DNA of 53,688 bases from DASSCW01 sp036556695 (GTDB lineage Bacteria > Chloroflexota > Limnocylindria > QHBO01), in the NCBI GenBank assembly GCA_036556695.1, contig DATBIY010000021.1, positions 1 through 53,688 on the forward strand, written 5' to 3'. Shown here piece after piece: positions 7,375-14,980 of the stretch. The notes beneath the pieces were generated by a model. The model saw only the letters and a list, made by a program, of their open reading frames with translations. It had not been told where the DNA came from and ran no database searches. How positions within the stretch are numbered: position 1 is the stretch's first letter; each line of letters opens with the position of its first letter. Position numbers and translations under genes: made by a program.

Positions 7375-8289
7375 GTGGCGCAGCCCATCGGCCTTCACAT
7401 CGGCCCGGCCGGAGTCTGGTCGAACTTCGACCGGCTGCCAGCCAGGGAGGTCGTGGCCTTCGCCCGCACGGCTGAGGCCGCCGGCTACGACACCTTCTGG
7501 ACCCAGGAGACCGCCGGCCGCGACCCGTTCGCACTGCTCGGCCACCTGGCGGCAGTGACGGAGTCAATCCAGCTGGGCGTGGGCATCGCCGTCATTTATG
7601 GGCGGGATGCGGTGGCCATGCGCGCCGGCGCGGCGACGGTCCACGAGCTGTCGGGCGGCCGGATGCTGCTGGGCGTGGGCGCCAGCCATCGCGACACGGT
7701 CAGCGAGGTGCGCGGCCACCACTACGCCGGGCCGCTGACCGCCATGCGCGAGTTCCTGGCCGCGTACCGAGAGGCGGCGTACCGCGGCCCGCAGCCACAC
7801 GGCCAGCCGCCGGTGGTCGTGGCCGCGCTCCGGGAGCGAATGCTGGCACTGGCCGCCACCGAAGCCGATGGAGCCTTCCCCTACCTCGTCCCGCGTTCGT
7901 ACGTGGCCGATGCGCGTCGTCGCCTGGAGGAGGCGGCCGCCGCGGCCGGACGCCGACGGCCGCTGCTGATCGTCAGCCAGGCCTGCCGGCTGGAAGCCGA
8001 TCCCACCGCTGCCCGCTCAGCCGCCCGAGGCTACCTGGAGCGCTACCTTGGCCTGCCGAACTACCTCCGCAACCTGCGGGAGGCCGGCTTCTCCGACGAT
8101 GAGCTGGCACTCCCCGGCAGCGATCGCGTGGTCGACGATCTGGTTGCCTGGGGCGACGAGGCCACGGTTCGAGCCCGCCTGCGGGCCATGCTCGAGGCCG
8201 GCGCGGACCAGGTGGCCCTCATCCCGCTCAACGCCGAGGGCCGCCACGCGGACCACGCCGCCATGGAGGCCCTCGCCCCGCCCTGGTGA
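7375..8289 (+). CDS. LLM-class flavin- or F420-dependent oxidoreductase
   Basis: The product has 304 residues with a GTG start at 7375. It is a luciferase-like TIM barrel: an N-terminal strand (IGLHIGPAGVW), ARTAEAAGYDTFWTQE, TESIQLGVGIAVIYGRD, and LSGGRMLLGVGASHRD, which is the conserved LSxGRxxLGxG turn contacting the cofactor phosphate. The C-terminal part carries the usual VDDLVAWGDEATVRARL and GADQVALIPL elements. Members use FMN or F420; the sequence alone does not settle which. It follows the DNA-binding protein gene by 7 bp and is probably co-transcribed with it. Confidence 0.88.
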   Translation: MAQPIGLHIGPAGVWSNFDRLPAREVVAFARTAEAAGYDTFWTQETAGRDPFALLGHLAAVTESIQLGVGIAVIYGRDAVAMRAGAATVHELSGGRMLLGVGASHRDTVSEVRGHHYAGPLTAMREFLAAYREAAYRGPQPHGQPPVVVAALRERMLALAATEADGAFPYLVPRSYVADARRRLEEAAAAAGRRRPLLIVSQACRLEADPTAARSAARGYLERYLGLPNYLRNLREAGFSDDELALPGSDRVVDDLVAWGDEATVRARLRAMLEAGADQVALIPLNAEGRHADHAAMEALAPPW

Positions 8290-8469
8290 GCTGCCTCGGG
8301 ATCCGTCGAGGTATTACTCGCCAGTCATACGAATGACCGTTTTCGCCGGAAACGCGCCGCTTTCATGACCCCTGGCGATACAGACAGCACATTTCGAGCG
8401 AAATCGGTCGATCTCATCACTGGGGAGTAATACGCTGCGAGAACCCCTCTAACGCAACCCAGTGAGTAG
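8290..8469. repeat. Convergent intergenic spacer with nested inverted repeats
   Basis: No gene is seen in these 180 bp, which are clearly less G+C-rich than the surroundings. A 15-bp inverted repeat (8311-8325 against 8419-8433, 14 of 15 matching, core GTATTACTC) encloses 93 bp that also hold the palindrome ATTTCG-AG-CGAAAT at 8391-8404. The flanking genes converge, so no promoter is needed here. The region could be a structured RNA, a relic miniature element or a regulator site. Confidence 0.55.
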
Positions 8470-8673
8470 CTAGTCCTCGAGGACGAAGGTCACCAGGATG
8501 TTGGCCTGGAACTCGAGCGTGCCATCGCGCGAGATGTTGACGCGCTGCTCCTTCACCCAGGCGGAGCGCACCTGGCGCAGGGTCTTGCCGGCGCGGTCGA
8601 TGCCCTGGCGAATGGCATCTTCGAATGAGTCGGTGGAAGTGCAGCTCAGCTCGGTGACACGTGCGACGGACAT
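8470..8673 (-). CDS. Dodecin family flavin-binding protein
   Basis: The 67-residue product has the normal length of dodecins and their pattern: VARVTELSCTSTDSFEDAI, then GIDRAGKTLRQVRSAWV, a beta strand with KEQRV, and the closing FQANILVTFVLED. Dodecins form hollow dodecamers that store riboflavin, FMN or CoA. The usual flavin-stacking Trp of archaeal dodecins corresponds to the W in SAWVKEQ. The start is supported by an RBS-like GAGGAG about 8 nt upstream of the ATG. It is a single-gene unit downstream of a divergent-type spacer before the PHP gene. Confidence 0.9.
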   Translation of the reverse strand: MSVARVTELSCTSTDSFEDAIRQGIDRAGKTLRQVRSAWVKEQRVNISRDGTLEFQANILVTFVLED

Positions 8674-8735
8674 GGGTCTGTCTCCTCTGTGAAGGCCGTC
8701 AGGTTGGACGGCAAGTATGGACCGATAGAGTGGCG

Positions 8736-9770
8736 TCAGGCCTCATGCGTGGCGGTCCAGGCCAGGAGCGCATCGGCCTCCATTGCGTTGACGACCGAGC
8801 CGATCTGCACGCCACATGCCGCCGCTCGATCGCAGCCGTTCGGCAGCCAGCCCAGCTGACCCGGCGCATGCGCGTCGGAGTCGATGCTGACCTTGCAGCC
8901 CGCCTCCACCGCCAGCCGCAGCAGCCGCTTTGGCGGGTCGAGCCGCTCCGGTCGGGAGTTGACCTCGATCGCCTTGTCGAAGTGCGCGGCCGCGGCGAAG
9001 ACGATCTCGGGGTCGAATTCGGACGGCGGCCGGTTCCGATTCCGGGTCCGCATGCGGCCGGTGCAGTGGCCCAGGATGTCCAGGTGGGGATCGGCCAGCG
9101 CGGTGACCATGCGCCGCGTCATCGGCCCCGTGGGTGAGCGCAGCTCGGAGTGGACGCTGCCGACCACCACGTCCAGCCGGGAGAGCAGCTCCGGCGACTG
9201 GTCCAGCGACCCATCGGACAGAATGTCGACCTCGATGCCGGTCAGGATGCGGAACGGCGCCAGCTCCGCGTTGAGCTTCGCCACCTCGTCCAGCTGCCGC
9301 TCCAGCCGCTCGGCCGAGAGCCCGTTGGCCACGGTGAGCGTGGGCGAGTGGTCGGTGAGCACCATGTACTCGTGCCCCAGCTCGATGGCCGTCTCCGCCA
9401 TCTCGCGGATGGGCGAGCCGCCGTCGCTCCACTCCGAGTGCACGTGGCAGTCGCCCTTCAGCGCCGCACACAGCTCGCCGCCGATCTCGGCCACCATTCG
9501 CCCGGCGGTGGCCTCGAGCCTGCGTAGGTAGACCGGCTCCTCGCCGCCCACGCTCTCGGCGATCGTCCGCTCGGTCACTTCGCCGATGCCGGTCAGCGTG
9601 CGCAGCGTTCCCTTGCGCACGTGCTCGGCGAGCGCCTCGGGCCCAAGCTCGAGCGCAGTGGCGGCGGCATTGCGGAAGGCCCGCACTCGGAACGAGGGCT
9701 CGTTGGCGAGCTCCAGCAGCAGCGCGATGCGCCGCAGGTCCGCGACCGGGTCGCGCGGCTCGCCGGCCAC
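8736..9770 (-). CDS. HhH-PHP domain phosphoesterase (PolX-like without polymerase domain)
   Basis: The 344-residue product starts at a GTG (9770-9768), 2 bp after the phosphotriesterase stop. Residues 1-75 resemble the 8-kDa/HhH domain of bacterial PolX (ALLLELANEPSFRVRAFRNA, then LTGIGEVTERTIAE). Residues 107-344 form a PHP domain with the metal ligands DCHVHSEWSDGG, LTDHSP, GIEVDIL, VGSVHS, ILGHCTGR and IDSDAHAP. PolX has a nucleotidyltransferase palm between these two parts; here it is missing. It may act as a DNA-directed phosphoesterase or as a histidinol-phosphatase-like enzyme. It should be translationally linked to the upstream gene. Confidence 0.88.
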   Translation of the reverse strand: MAGEPRDPVADLRRIALLLELANEPSFRVRAFRNAAATALELGPEALAEHVRKGTLRTLTGIGEVTERTIAESVGGEEPVYLRRLEATAGRMVAEIGGELCAALKGDCHVHSEWSDGGSPIREMAETAIELGHEYMVLTDHSPTLTVANGLSAERLERQLDEVAKLNAELAPFRILTGIEVDILSDGSLDQSPELLSRLDVVVGSVHSELRSPTGPMTRRMVTALADPHLDILGHCTGRMRTRNRNRPPSEFDPEIVFAAAAHFDKAIEVNSRPERLDPPKRLLRLAVEAGCKVSIDSDAHAPGQLGWLPNGCDRAAACGVQIGSVVNAMEADALLAWTATHEA

Positions 9771-9772
9771 GG

Positions 9773-10711
9773 TCAGGGCAGCGTCAGGATGCGGCGCGGG
9801 TTGTCGATGGTCATCTGCCGGATCTCGCCCTCCCCCACCGCGGCGGTGCGCAGCGTGGGCAGGAAGTGCTGCTGCAGGTAGGTGAACCCGAAGCCGCCGT
9901 TGGCCTTCAGCTGTCGGTTGTGGCACACGTCCTGGCTCAGCAGCAGCTGCCCCGCCCAGCCGCGCTCCAGCAGCTCGACGATCAGCTCGACCAGCCGGGG
10001 CTCCTCCGCCTCCTCGGTGTCGAAGCGGTGCCCCAGGAAGTCGAACTCCAGGTTGGCGCCGCGCTCCAGCACGGCCAGGTAGTGGTCGAGCACCGGGTAC
10101 GAGTCGGCATGGCCGATGACCACCCGCGACGGGTCGACGCCCTCCTCCTCGAAGATGCGCAGCTGCGCCAGCCCCACCGCCGATCGCACGCCGTGCGTGG
10201 TGATCGCCATGCCGGTGGCCAGCGACGCCCGAGCGGCGGCGCGGTGCACCCGCTCCTCCAGCGCGCTGACCCACGGCTTGTCGGTGCCGATCTCGCCGAT
10301 GATGCCCGGCCGCACGCCACTCCCGGCGACGCCATCGCGGAACTCGGCGATCAGTTCATCGGCCAGGGAATCGACCGTGCGGCGATCGATCAGCGCCTCG
10401 GGCGGGTAGTACGCGGTGCGATACCAGCCGCAGCCCATCACCACCTGGATGCCAGTGCGGCTGGCCAGCCTGCGGAGCCGATGCGGATCGCGGCCCACGC
10501 CCGGCGGCGTCAGGTCGACCAGCGTGGAGCCGCCGCGCCGCCGGAAGTCGCGCAGCTCGTCGCCAACCAGGTCCTCGTCGGGGGTGAGCTCCCAGTAGTC
10601 CCATCGGCTCTCGATGTGCCAGAGGAAAATGCCGGTGTGCTCGTGAGGAAGGGTGAAACCGATGCGCTCGGGCGGTATCGGCCCGCTGACGGTCATGACC
10701 CGGGGAGCCAT
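9773..10711 (-). CDS. Phosphotriesterase-family metal-dependent hydrolase (PTE/lactonase-like)
   Basis: The product has 312 residues, starting at the ATG (MAPRVMTVSGPIPPERIG) that is preceded by GGAGG at the right spacing. It is an amidohydrolase-type TIM barrel with the family ligands: PHEHTG (HxH of strand 1), IGEIGTD (a Glu replaces the carboxylated Lys, as in PTE-related proteins), ITTHG, VIGHAD and LLSQDVCH. Homologues hydrolyse lactones or phosphotriesters; the substrate is not deducible. The gene precedes and nearly abuts the HhH-PHP gene. The region from 10712 to 10865 is a divergent promoter region shared with the GDH-like gene. Confidence 0.88.
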   Translation of the reverse strand: MAPRVMTVSGPIPPERIGFTLPHEHTGIFLWHIESRWDYWELTPDEDLVGDELRDFRRRGGSTLVDLTPPGVGRDPHRLRRLASRTGIQVVMGCGWYRTAYYPPEALIDRRTVDSLADELIAEFRDGVAGSGVRPGIIGEIGTDKPWVSALEERVHRAAARASLATGMAITTHGVRSAVGLAQLRIFEEEGVDPSRVVIGHADSYPVLDHYLAVLERGANLEFDFLGHRFDTEEAEEPRLVELIVELLERGWAGQLLLSQDVCHNRQLKANGGFGFTYLQQHFLPTLRTAAVGEGEIRQMTIDNPRRILTLP

Positions 10712-10865
10712 GGCGATGCCTCCGGATGTTCGGTTGCGCTGCGGACCGGCATGCGTGAGCCGCCGCATCGCTCAGGTTTGAGTGGACGGGCGAAGTGTGC
10801 CATTCCGCCGCCGATTTCGGTATGCTCGCCGCCCGCGCTGCGCCGCGGCAACGTTGGAGGAACGC

Positions 10866-12131
10866 ATGACCGCCGCTCCCCAGGCTGCCCCCGCGGACGT
10901 TTGGGTCGCCGCCCAGGCCGCGCTCGACCTGGCAGCCAGCCGCCTCGACCTCGATCCGGGCATGCACCAGGTGCTGCGCGTCCCGAAGCGTGAGCTGACC
11001 GTCCACTTCCCGGTGCGCATGGACGATGGCAGCACCGAGGTCTACACCGGCTACCGCGTCCATCACAACCTGAACCGCGGCCCGGCCACCGGCGGCGTTC
11101 GCTTCACCAGCGACCTGACGCTGGACATCGTGCGCGCCAACGCCATGCTCAACACCTGGAAGGCGGCGCTGGTCCAGATCCCGTACGGCGGCTCGGCGGG
11201 TGGCGTGGTGGTCAACCCGCGCCGCATCTCCGCCCGTGAGCGCAAGGCGCTCACCAGGCGCTACACGACCGAGATCAGCCAGCTCATCGGTCCCGACCGC
11301 GACATCCCCACGCCCGACGTGAACACCGGCTCCCAGACCATGGCGTGGCTGATGGACACCTTCAGCATGCACACCGGCCACACCGTGCCGGGCGTGGTGA
11401 CCGGCAAGCCGGCGGCCATCGGCGGCACGCGGGGCCGGCGCGAGGCGACCAGCCGCGGCGCGTTCCGCTGCATCGCGGCGGCCGCCGCGAAACGCGACGT
11501 GCCGCTCTCCGCGGCCAGGGTGGCGATCCAGGGATTCGGGCGGGTTGGCACCGTGCTGGCCGAGCTGCTGTCCGCGGCCGGCGCGCGGATCGTGGCGGTG
11601 TCGGACGACAAGCACGCGGCCGCCAACCCGGACGGCATCCCCGTCGCCGCCGCCGTGGAGTGGATGCACCGCCAGGACACGGTGCGCGGCATGCCTGACG
11701 CGGAGCCGATGGAGCGCACCGCCCTGTTCGGCGTGGCGTGCGACATCCTCGTCTCGGCCGGCGTGCAGCACCAGGTCGACGTGGCCGCCGCCGAGCAGCT
11801 CACGGCCGGAATCGTCGTCGAGGCGGCCAACAACCCGACCACCCCTGAGGCGGACGCCATCCTTGCTCAGCGGGACGTGCTCGTGATCCCCGACATCCTG
11901 GCCGCGGCCGGCGGCCTGGTGCTCGCGTATTTCGAATGGGTCCAGGACATCCAGGCCTTCTTCTGGACCGAGGAGCAGATCAACGGCGAGCTGGAGCGGA
12001 TCATGGACGACGCCTTCGCCGACGTGATGGCCATGAGCAGGTCGCACAAGGTCGACCTGCGGGGCGCGGCCATGATGGTCGCCGTGCAGCGCGTCGCCGG
12101 CGCCACCACGATGCGAGGCCTGTACCCGTAG
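10866..12131 (+). CDS. Glutamate/leucine dehydrogenase homologue lacking the substrate/catalytic lysines
   Basis: The 421-residue protein aligns over its whole length with hexameric Glu/Leu/Phe/Val dehydrogenases: HFPVRMDDGSTEVYTGYRV, GPATGGVRF, PYGGSAGGVVVNP, RDIPTPDVNT, a Rossmann GFGRVG, VVEAANNPTTPEAD and AYFEWVQD. In active enzymes the second motif is GPxKGG and the third is GGAKGG. Here they read Thr75 and Ala111, so two lysines, including the catalytic one, are absent. Lys99 and Asp151 remain. The Ser that binds the alpha-carboxylate near AGG-xxx-SYFE is Ala. It may be inactive, regulatory or use another substrate. The start has an RBS, GGAGG, 5 nt upstream. Confidence 0.85.
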   Translation: MTAAPQAAPADVWVAAQAALDLAASRLDLDPGMHQVLRVPKRELTVHFPVRMDDGSTEVYTGYRVHHNLNRGPATGGVRFTSDLTLDIVRANAMLNTWKAALVQIPYGGSAGGVVVNPRRISARERKALTRRYTTEISQLIGPDRDIPTPDVNTGSQTMAWLMDTFSMHTGHTVPGVVTGKPAAIGGTRGRREATSRGAFRCIAAAAAKRDVPLSAARVAIQGFGRVGTVLAELLSAAGARIVAVSDDKHAAANPDGIPVAAAVEWMHRQDTVRGMPDAEPMERTALFGVACDILVSAGVQHQVDVAAAEQLTAGIVVEAANNPTTPEADAILAQRDVLVIPDILAAAGGLVLAYFEWVQDIQAFFWTEEQINGELERIMDDAFADVMAMSRSHKVDLRGAAMMVAVQRVAGATTMRGLYP

Positions 12132-12152
12132 CGAAAGCGGCGGCCGCAGTGT

Positions 12153-12968
12153 CTATTGCTGGACGCCAGCTGGCAGCTGCGCGCCCTCCACCATGGTGGT
12201 GGCAATCGGTGCGAATGCATCGAAGCCACTGGCATTTGCGGTCGTGATCATCGCGTAGACGACATGGTCAGCGCCTCCCCAGCTCGCGTCAGCCGCAAAC
12301 ATGCGCAGCTTGAAAGGCCCTCCCTGGCTGTAGAAGCCGTCCCATTCCTGGAATCCGAACATGCCGACGCACGGCTGTCCGAACTGCGGACAGCCCGGAT
12401 CGACGTTGACCGCGTCTGGGCTGCGCTCGAAGTCAATCACCTCGGCGTTGAGGCCCGCAAGCGAACCGGTTTCGCGGCTGACGACCCTCAAGTTGGGGTT
12501 GGCTGCTATCCAGTCCAGCATGCCGCTCGCCGTGCCGTCGAAACCTTCTACGGGCTTCGGTGGGTCGATGCCATCGACGATCGGATAGATGTCGATCCAA
12601 AAATCGAGTGTGCGGGTATCGTCGAAGCCTCGCTGGAACTTGAGCTCACCAGTGCTGTCTTCCTGGCTGAACCATCCGTCCTCGGGGATGTCGACCGACA
12701 TGTGCCCTCCGAAGAAGTACTGCGAGATGTACTCGCCAGCCGACAGGCGGCCCGGACGCGTGAGCTGCGGGGTGATGCAGAGTGGCAGGCAGCCTTGCAT
12801 CGGGGTGGCGGATGGCGAGGTGACGGCTACTGGTGAGGTGACGGCTACTGGTGAGGTGGTCGCGGCGGGGGCCGTCGATGCGGATGCGGAACCTGCAGAT
12901 GCGGGATCTGGCGCGGTGGCGGAGCAACCGGCCAAGACGACAAGGGCAGCAAGAACGAAGCGGCGCAT
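12153..12968 (-). CDS. Lipoprotein of unknown function
   Basis: The 271-residue product has a lipoprotein signal (MRRFVLAALVVLAGCSA; lipobox LAGC at residue 15). A Ser/Thr/Ala/Pro linker follows and includes a perfect 6-residue duplication. The mature domain (about residues 75-270) has four cysteines (GCLPLC, and a GCPQFGQPC-type pair) and no family I can name. It is the third gene of a sigma/propeller/lipoprotein cluster and may be the extracytoplasmic partner. A clear RBS, AGGAGG, lies 7 nt upstream of the start, so it may be translated independently. Confidence 0.75.
   Translation of the reverse strand: MRRFVLAALVVLAGCSATAPDPASAGSASASTAPAATTSPVAVTSPVAVTSPSATPMQGCLPLCITPQLTRPGRLSAGEYISQYFFGGHMSVDIPEDGWFSQEDSTGELKFQRGFDDTRTLDFWIDIYPIVDGIDPPKPVEGFDGTASGMLDWIAANPNLRVVSRETGSLAGLNAEVIDFERSPDAVNVDPGCPQFGQPCVGMFGFQEWDGFYSQGGPFKLRMFAADASWGGADHVVYAMITTANASGFDAFAPIATTMVEGAQLPAGVQQ
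12817..12852. repeat. Two tandem 18-bp repeats in the lipoprotein linker
   Basis: The unit GAGGTGACGGCTACTGGT occurs at 12817-12834 and 12835-12852, and a further six bases continue it. It encodes the duplicated Thr/Ser-Pro-Val-Ala-Val linker of the minus-strand lipoprotein, so its copy number is likely to vary by strand slippage. Confidence 0.85.
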
Positions 12969-13024
12969 GGTTGTCCTCCTAACGTTGACAGGGGTGTTGG
13001 GTGTTTAGGCAGCGGGCTGGAGGG

Positions 13025-14296
13025 TTAGGGCAGGCGTTGCCAGTTGCCGTTGCCGATGTTTCCGTCGGCCGGCAGCCGGACGGTGGGGGCGATACCTTCC
13101 GGATCGATGACGACAATCTCGTGGAATTTGCCGTCGGAACCCTGGATGTAGCTGTAGACCCGTGTGCCGTCTGGCGCCCAGGTCGGCGGCGCGAGGTCGG
13201 CGTCGATCCGGATTTCGACGACGTTTGGCCCGTCGGGCTTCGCCACCACCACATACGCGTTAGCGGATCCGTCCAGCGGCTGACGGGCCCACGCCAATCG
13301 CGTTCCATCGGGGGACCAGGTCGGTGAGAACTCGGGAGAGAGATCCCGCGAGACGTTCTTCGCCGGGCCACCGCTCACCGGAACCACGAAGATGTCTGAC
13401 TGACCGTCGTCCGGGCCATCAGGCCCCTGGACCCACGCCGTGGTCGCTATAAACATTCCATCCGGTGACCACTCCGGCCAGAGGAACGTGTACTGCAACG
13501 GGCTGAGCTGGCGCTCGCCGCTGCCGTCCGGAGACACCACGTGCAGTGTTTCACTCTCCGCGCTCTGAAATGCGATTAGCGATCCATCTGGACTCCATGC
13601 GGGGTCAATCGCCCGTAGCCTGGCATCGGTGATCTGCGTCACCCCGGGCTGTCCAAGGACGGCCACGAAGATTGCACTACCTCCGTCCACGTCCCCAGCG
13701 AACGCAATGCGCCGGCTGTCGGGTGACCACGACAGATTGCTTGGCTGGTTGAGGCTTTCCTCCTGCTCCTTGAGCGTCACTCGATCGGTAATGACGAAGC
13801 GACCTGAGCCATCGGGGTTGATGGCGACCAGGCTCCACGAGCCGAAGGTGCCGGGGCGATGCCAGTACACGAGGTGCAGACCGTCGCGCGACCACGTGGG
13901 GCTGATGGACTGGCCGTCAGCTGGCACGATGACGCGGCGGCCGGTGGCATCGGCATGCTGGACCACGATCCCCTCGGCGGTATCGAACGCGATCAGGCCG
14001 GCGGTCGTCGGTCCGTTCGGCGGAGCCGGGCGCGGAGATCCCAGCAGGAGGACGACGCTGGCCAGCAAGGCGACCAGCAACCCCACCACGGCCGTCACGA
14101 CCAGCGTGCGCATCATCACGCGGACCCGATCGCTGTGTCGCCATGTCCAGCGATCCGCAACCAGCCAGCCTGGCCGGCGACGGGTGCCGTCTACCTCGAC
14201 CAGCACCGCGTCCAGGAGCGCACTCGGCTCAACCGTCGGGCGCTCGGCTTCGAGCCACCGGAACAGCTCTCGGTCCAGGTCATATCGCGCCGTCAT
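13025..14296 (-). CDS. Membrane-anchored PD40/TolB-like beta-propeller, putative anti-sigma factor
   Basis: The product has 423 residues. The first 60 are cytoplasmic and charged (DLDRELFRWLEAERP at the start). One TM helix spans about 62-86 (MMRTLVVTAVVGLLVALLA). The rest is an extracytoplasmic beta-propeller of WD40-like PD40 blades with repeated SPTWSRDGLHL, DPAWSPDGSLIAF, WPEWSPDGMFIAT and SPTWSPDGTRLAW motifs. The start overlaps the stop of the sigma gene by 4 bp (ATGA), the usual arrangement of ECF sigma/anti-sigma pairs. No ZAS (HxxxCxxC) motif is seen in the N-terminus, so an anti-sigma role is inferred from context alone. Confidence 0.8.
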   Translation of the reverse strand: MTARYDLDRELFRWLEAERPTVEPSALLDAVLVEVDGTRRRPGWLVADRWTWRHSDRVRVMMRTLVVTAVVGLLVALLASVVLLLGSPRPAPPNGPTTAGLIAFDTAEGIVVQHADATGRRVIVPADGQSISPTWSRDGLHLVYWHRPGTFGSWSLVAINPDGSGRFVITDRVTLKEQEESLNQPSNLSWSPDSRRIAFAGDVDGGSAIFVAVLGQPGVTQITDARLRAIDPAWSPDGSLIAFQSAESETLHVVSPDGSGERQLSPLQYTFLWPEWSPDGMFIATTAWVQGPDGPDDGQSDIFVVPVSGGPAKNVSRDLSPEFSPTWSPDGTRLAWARQPLDGSANAYVVVAKPDGPNVVEIRIDADLAPPTWAPDGTRVYSYIQGSDGKFHEIVVIDPEGIAPTVRLPADGNIGNGNWQRLP

Positions 14297-14850
14297 GCGA
14301 TGCGCTCCCCACTCACCGTGATAACGCGCGCGTCGGCCTCCAGCGCTGCCCGCATCGTGCGTAGGCTCCGGTGAAGCCGCGATTTCACGGTGCCCGTCGG
14401 CAGGCCAAGAATGTCCCCGATCTCAGCCAGGCGGAACCCTTCCAGGTGATGCAGCACCACGATCGCGCGCTCGTCAGTGCCCAGCCGGCGAAAGCCGCGC
14501 TCGAGCTGATCGCGGTGCATCACACGTGGAATGTCGTCGGCGCCGACGAACCGCTCAAGCTGCAGCTCATGCGTCTCGACAAGCCGCCTCCGCCGCTCTC
14601 GGCGCGCATGGCGACGACATGCCCGGACCAGGACGCGGTGGAGCCAGGCGTCGAAGCGGTCCGGGTCGCGGAGGGCGGAGAGGTCTCGCCAGGCGGCGAC
14701 GAAGGCCTCCTGGGTCGCATCCCATGCCGCGTCGGTGTCTCGCAGGATCAGGTAGGCGATCGCATAGAGGCGTGAGATCGACTGGCGTGTCAGATCACTG
14801 AACGCCTCGCGATCGCCATCCATCGCTCGCTCGACGAGACCCAGGCTCAT
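14293..14850 (-). CDS. ECF-family RNA polymerase sigma factor
   Basis: The 185-residue start at 14850 was chosen because TTGGAGG lies 4 nt upstream. Region 2 is seen as AYLILRDTDAAWDATQEAFV, then DLSALRDPDRFDAWLHRVL, and region 4 as LGTDERAIVVLHHLEGF and LGLPTGTVKSRLHRSL. Between them is the short linker typical of group IV sigma factors (no region 3). It would direct RNA polymerase to a small regulon, probably its own operon. The gene is divergent from the acyl-CoA mutase gene. The following propeller gene overlaps it and is the likely regulator. Confidence 0.92.
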   Translation of the reverse strand: MSLGLVERAMDGDREAFSDLTRQSISRLYAIAYLILRDTDAAWDATQEAFVAAWRDLSALRDPDRFDAWLHRVLVRACRRHARRERRRRLVETHELQLERFVGADDIPRVMHRDQLERGFRRLGTDERAIVVLHHLEGFRLAEIGDILGLPTGTVKSRLHRSLRTMRAALEADARVITVSGERIA

Positions 14851-14980
14851 CCGACCTCCAACCGCGGACATCATGACGCCGCGTCGTGCATCTATGGGGC
14901 GGGGTCGGGACAAAAGGTTCCCGTTTGGTCAAGGCCGCGCGCTTGCGGTCGCATGGGGCCAGCGGCGAAGATTGGCGGCC

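Noticed and set aside
8736..10274. 512-codon frame suggesting a phosphotriesterase-PHP fusion
   Set aside because: Upstream of 9770 it reads the wrong frame of the phosphotriesterase gene. The GTG at 9770, just after that gene's TGA, is the credible start.
10356..12047. 563-codon open frame on the minus strand
   Set aside because: It is antisense to the GDH-like gene for most of its length and continues into another frame of the phosphotriesterase-like gene; no domain is recognisable.
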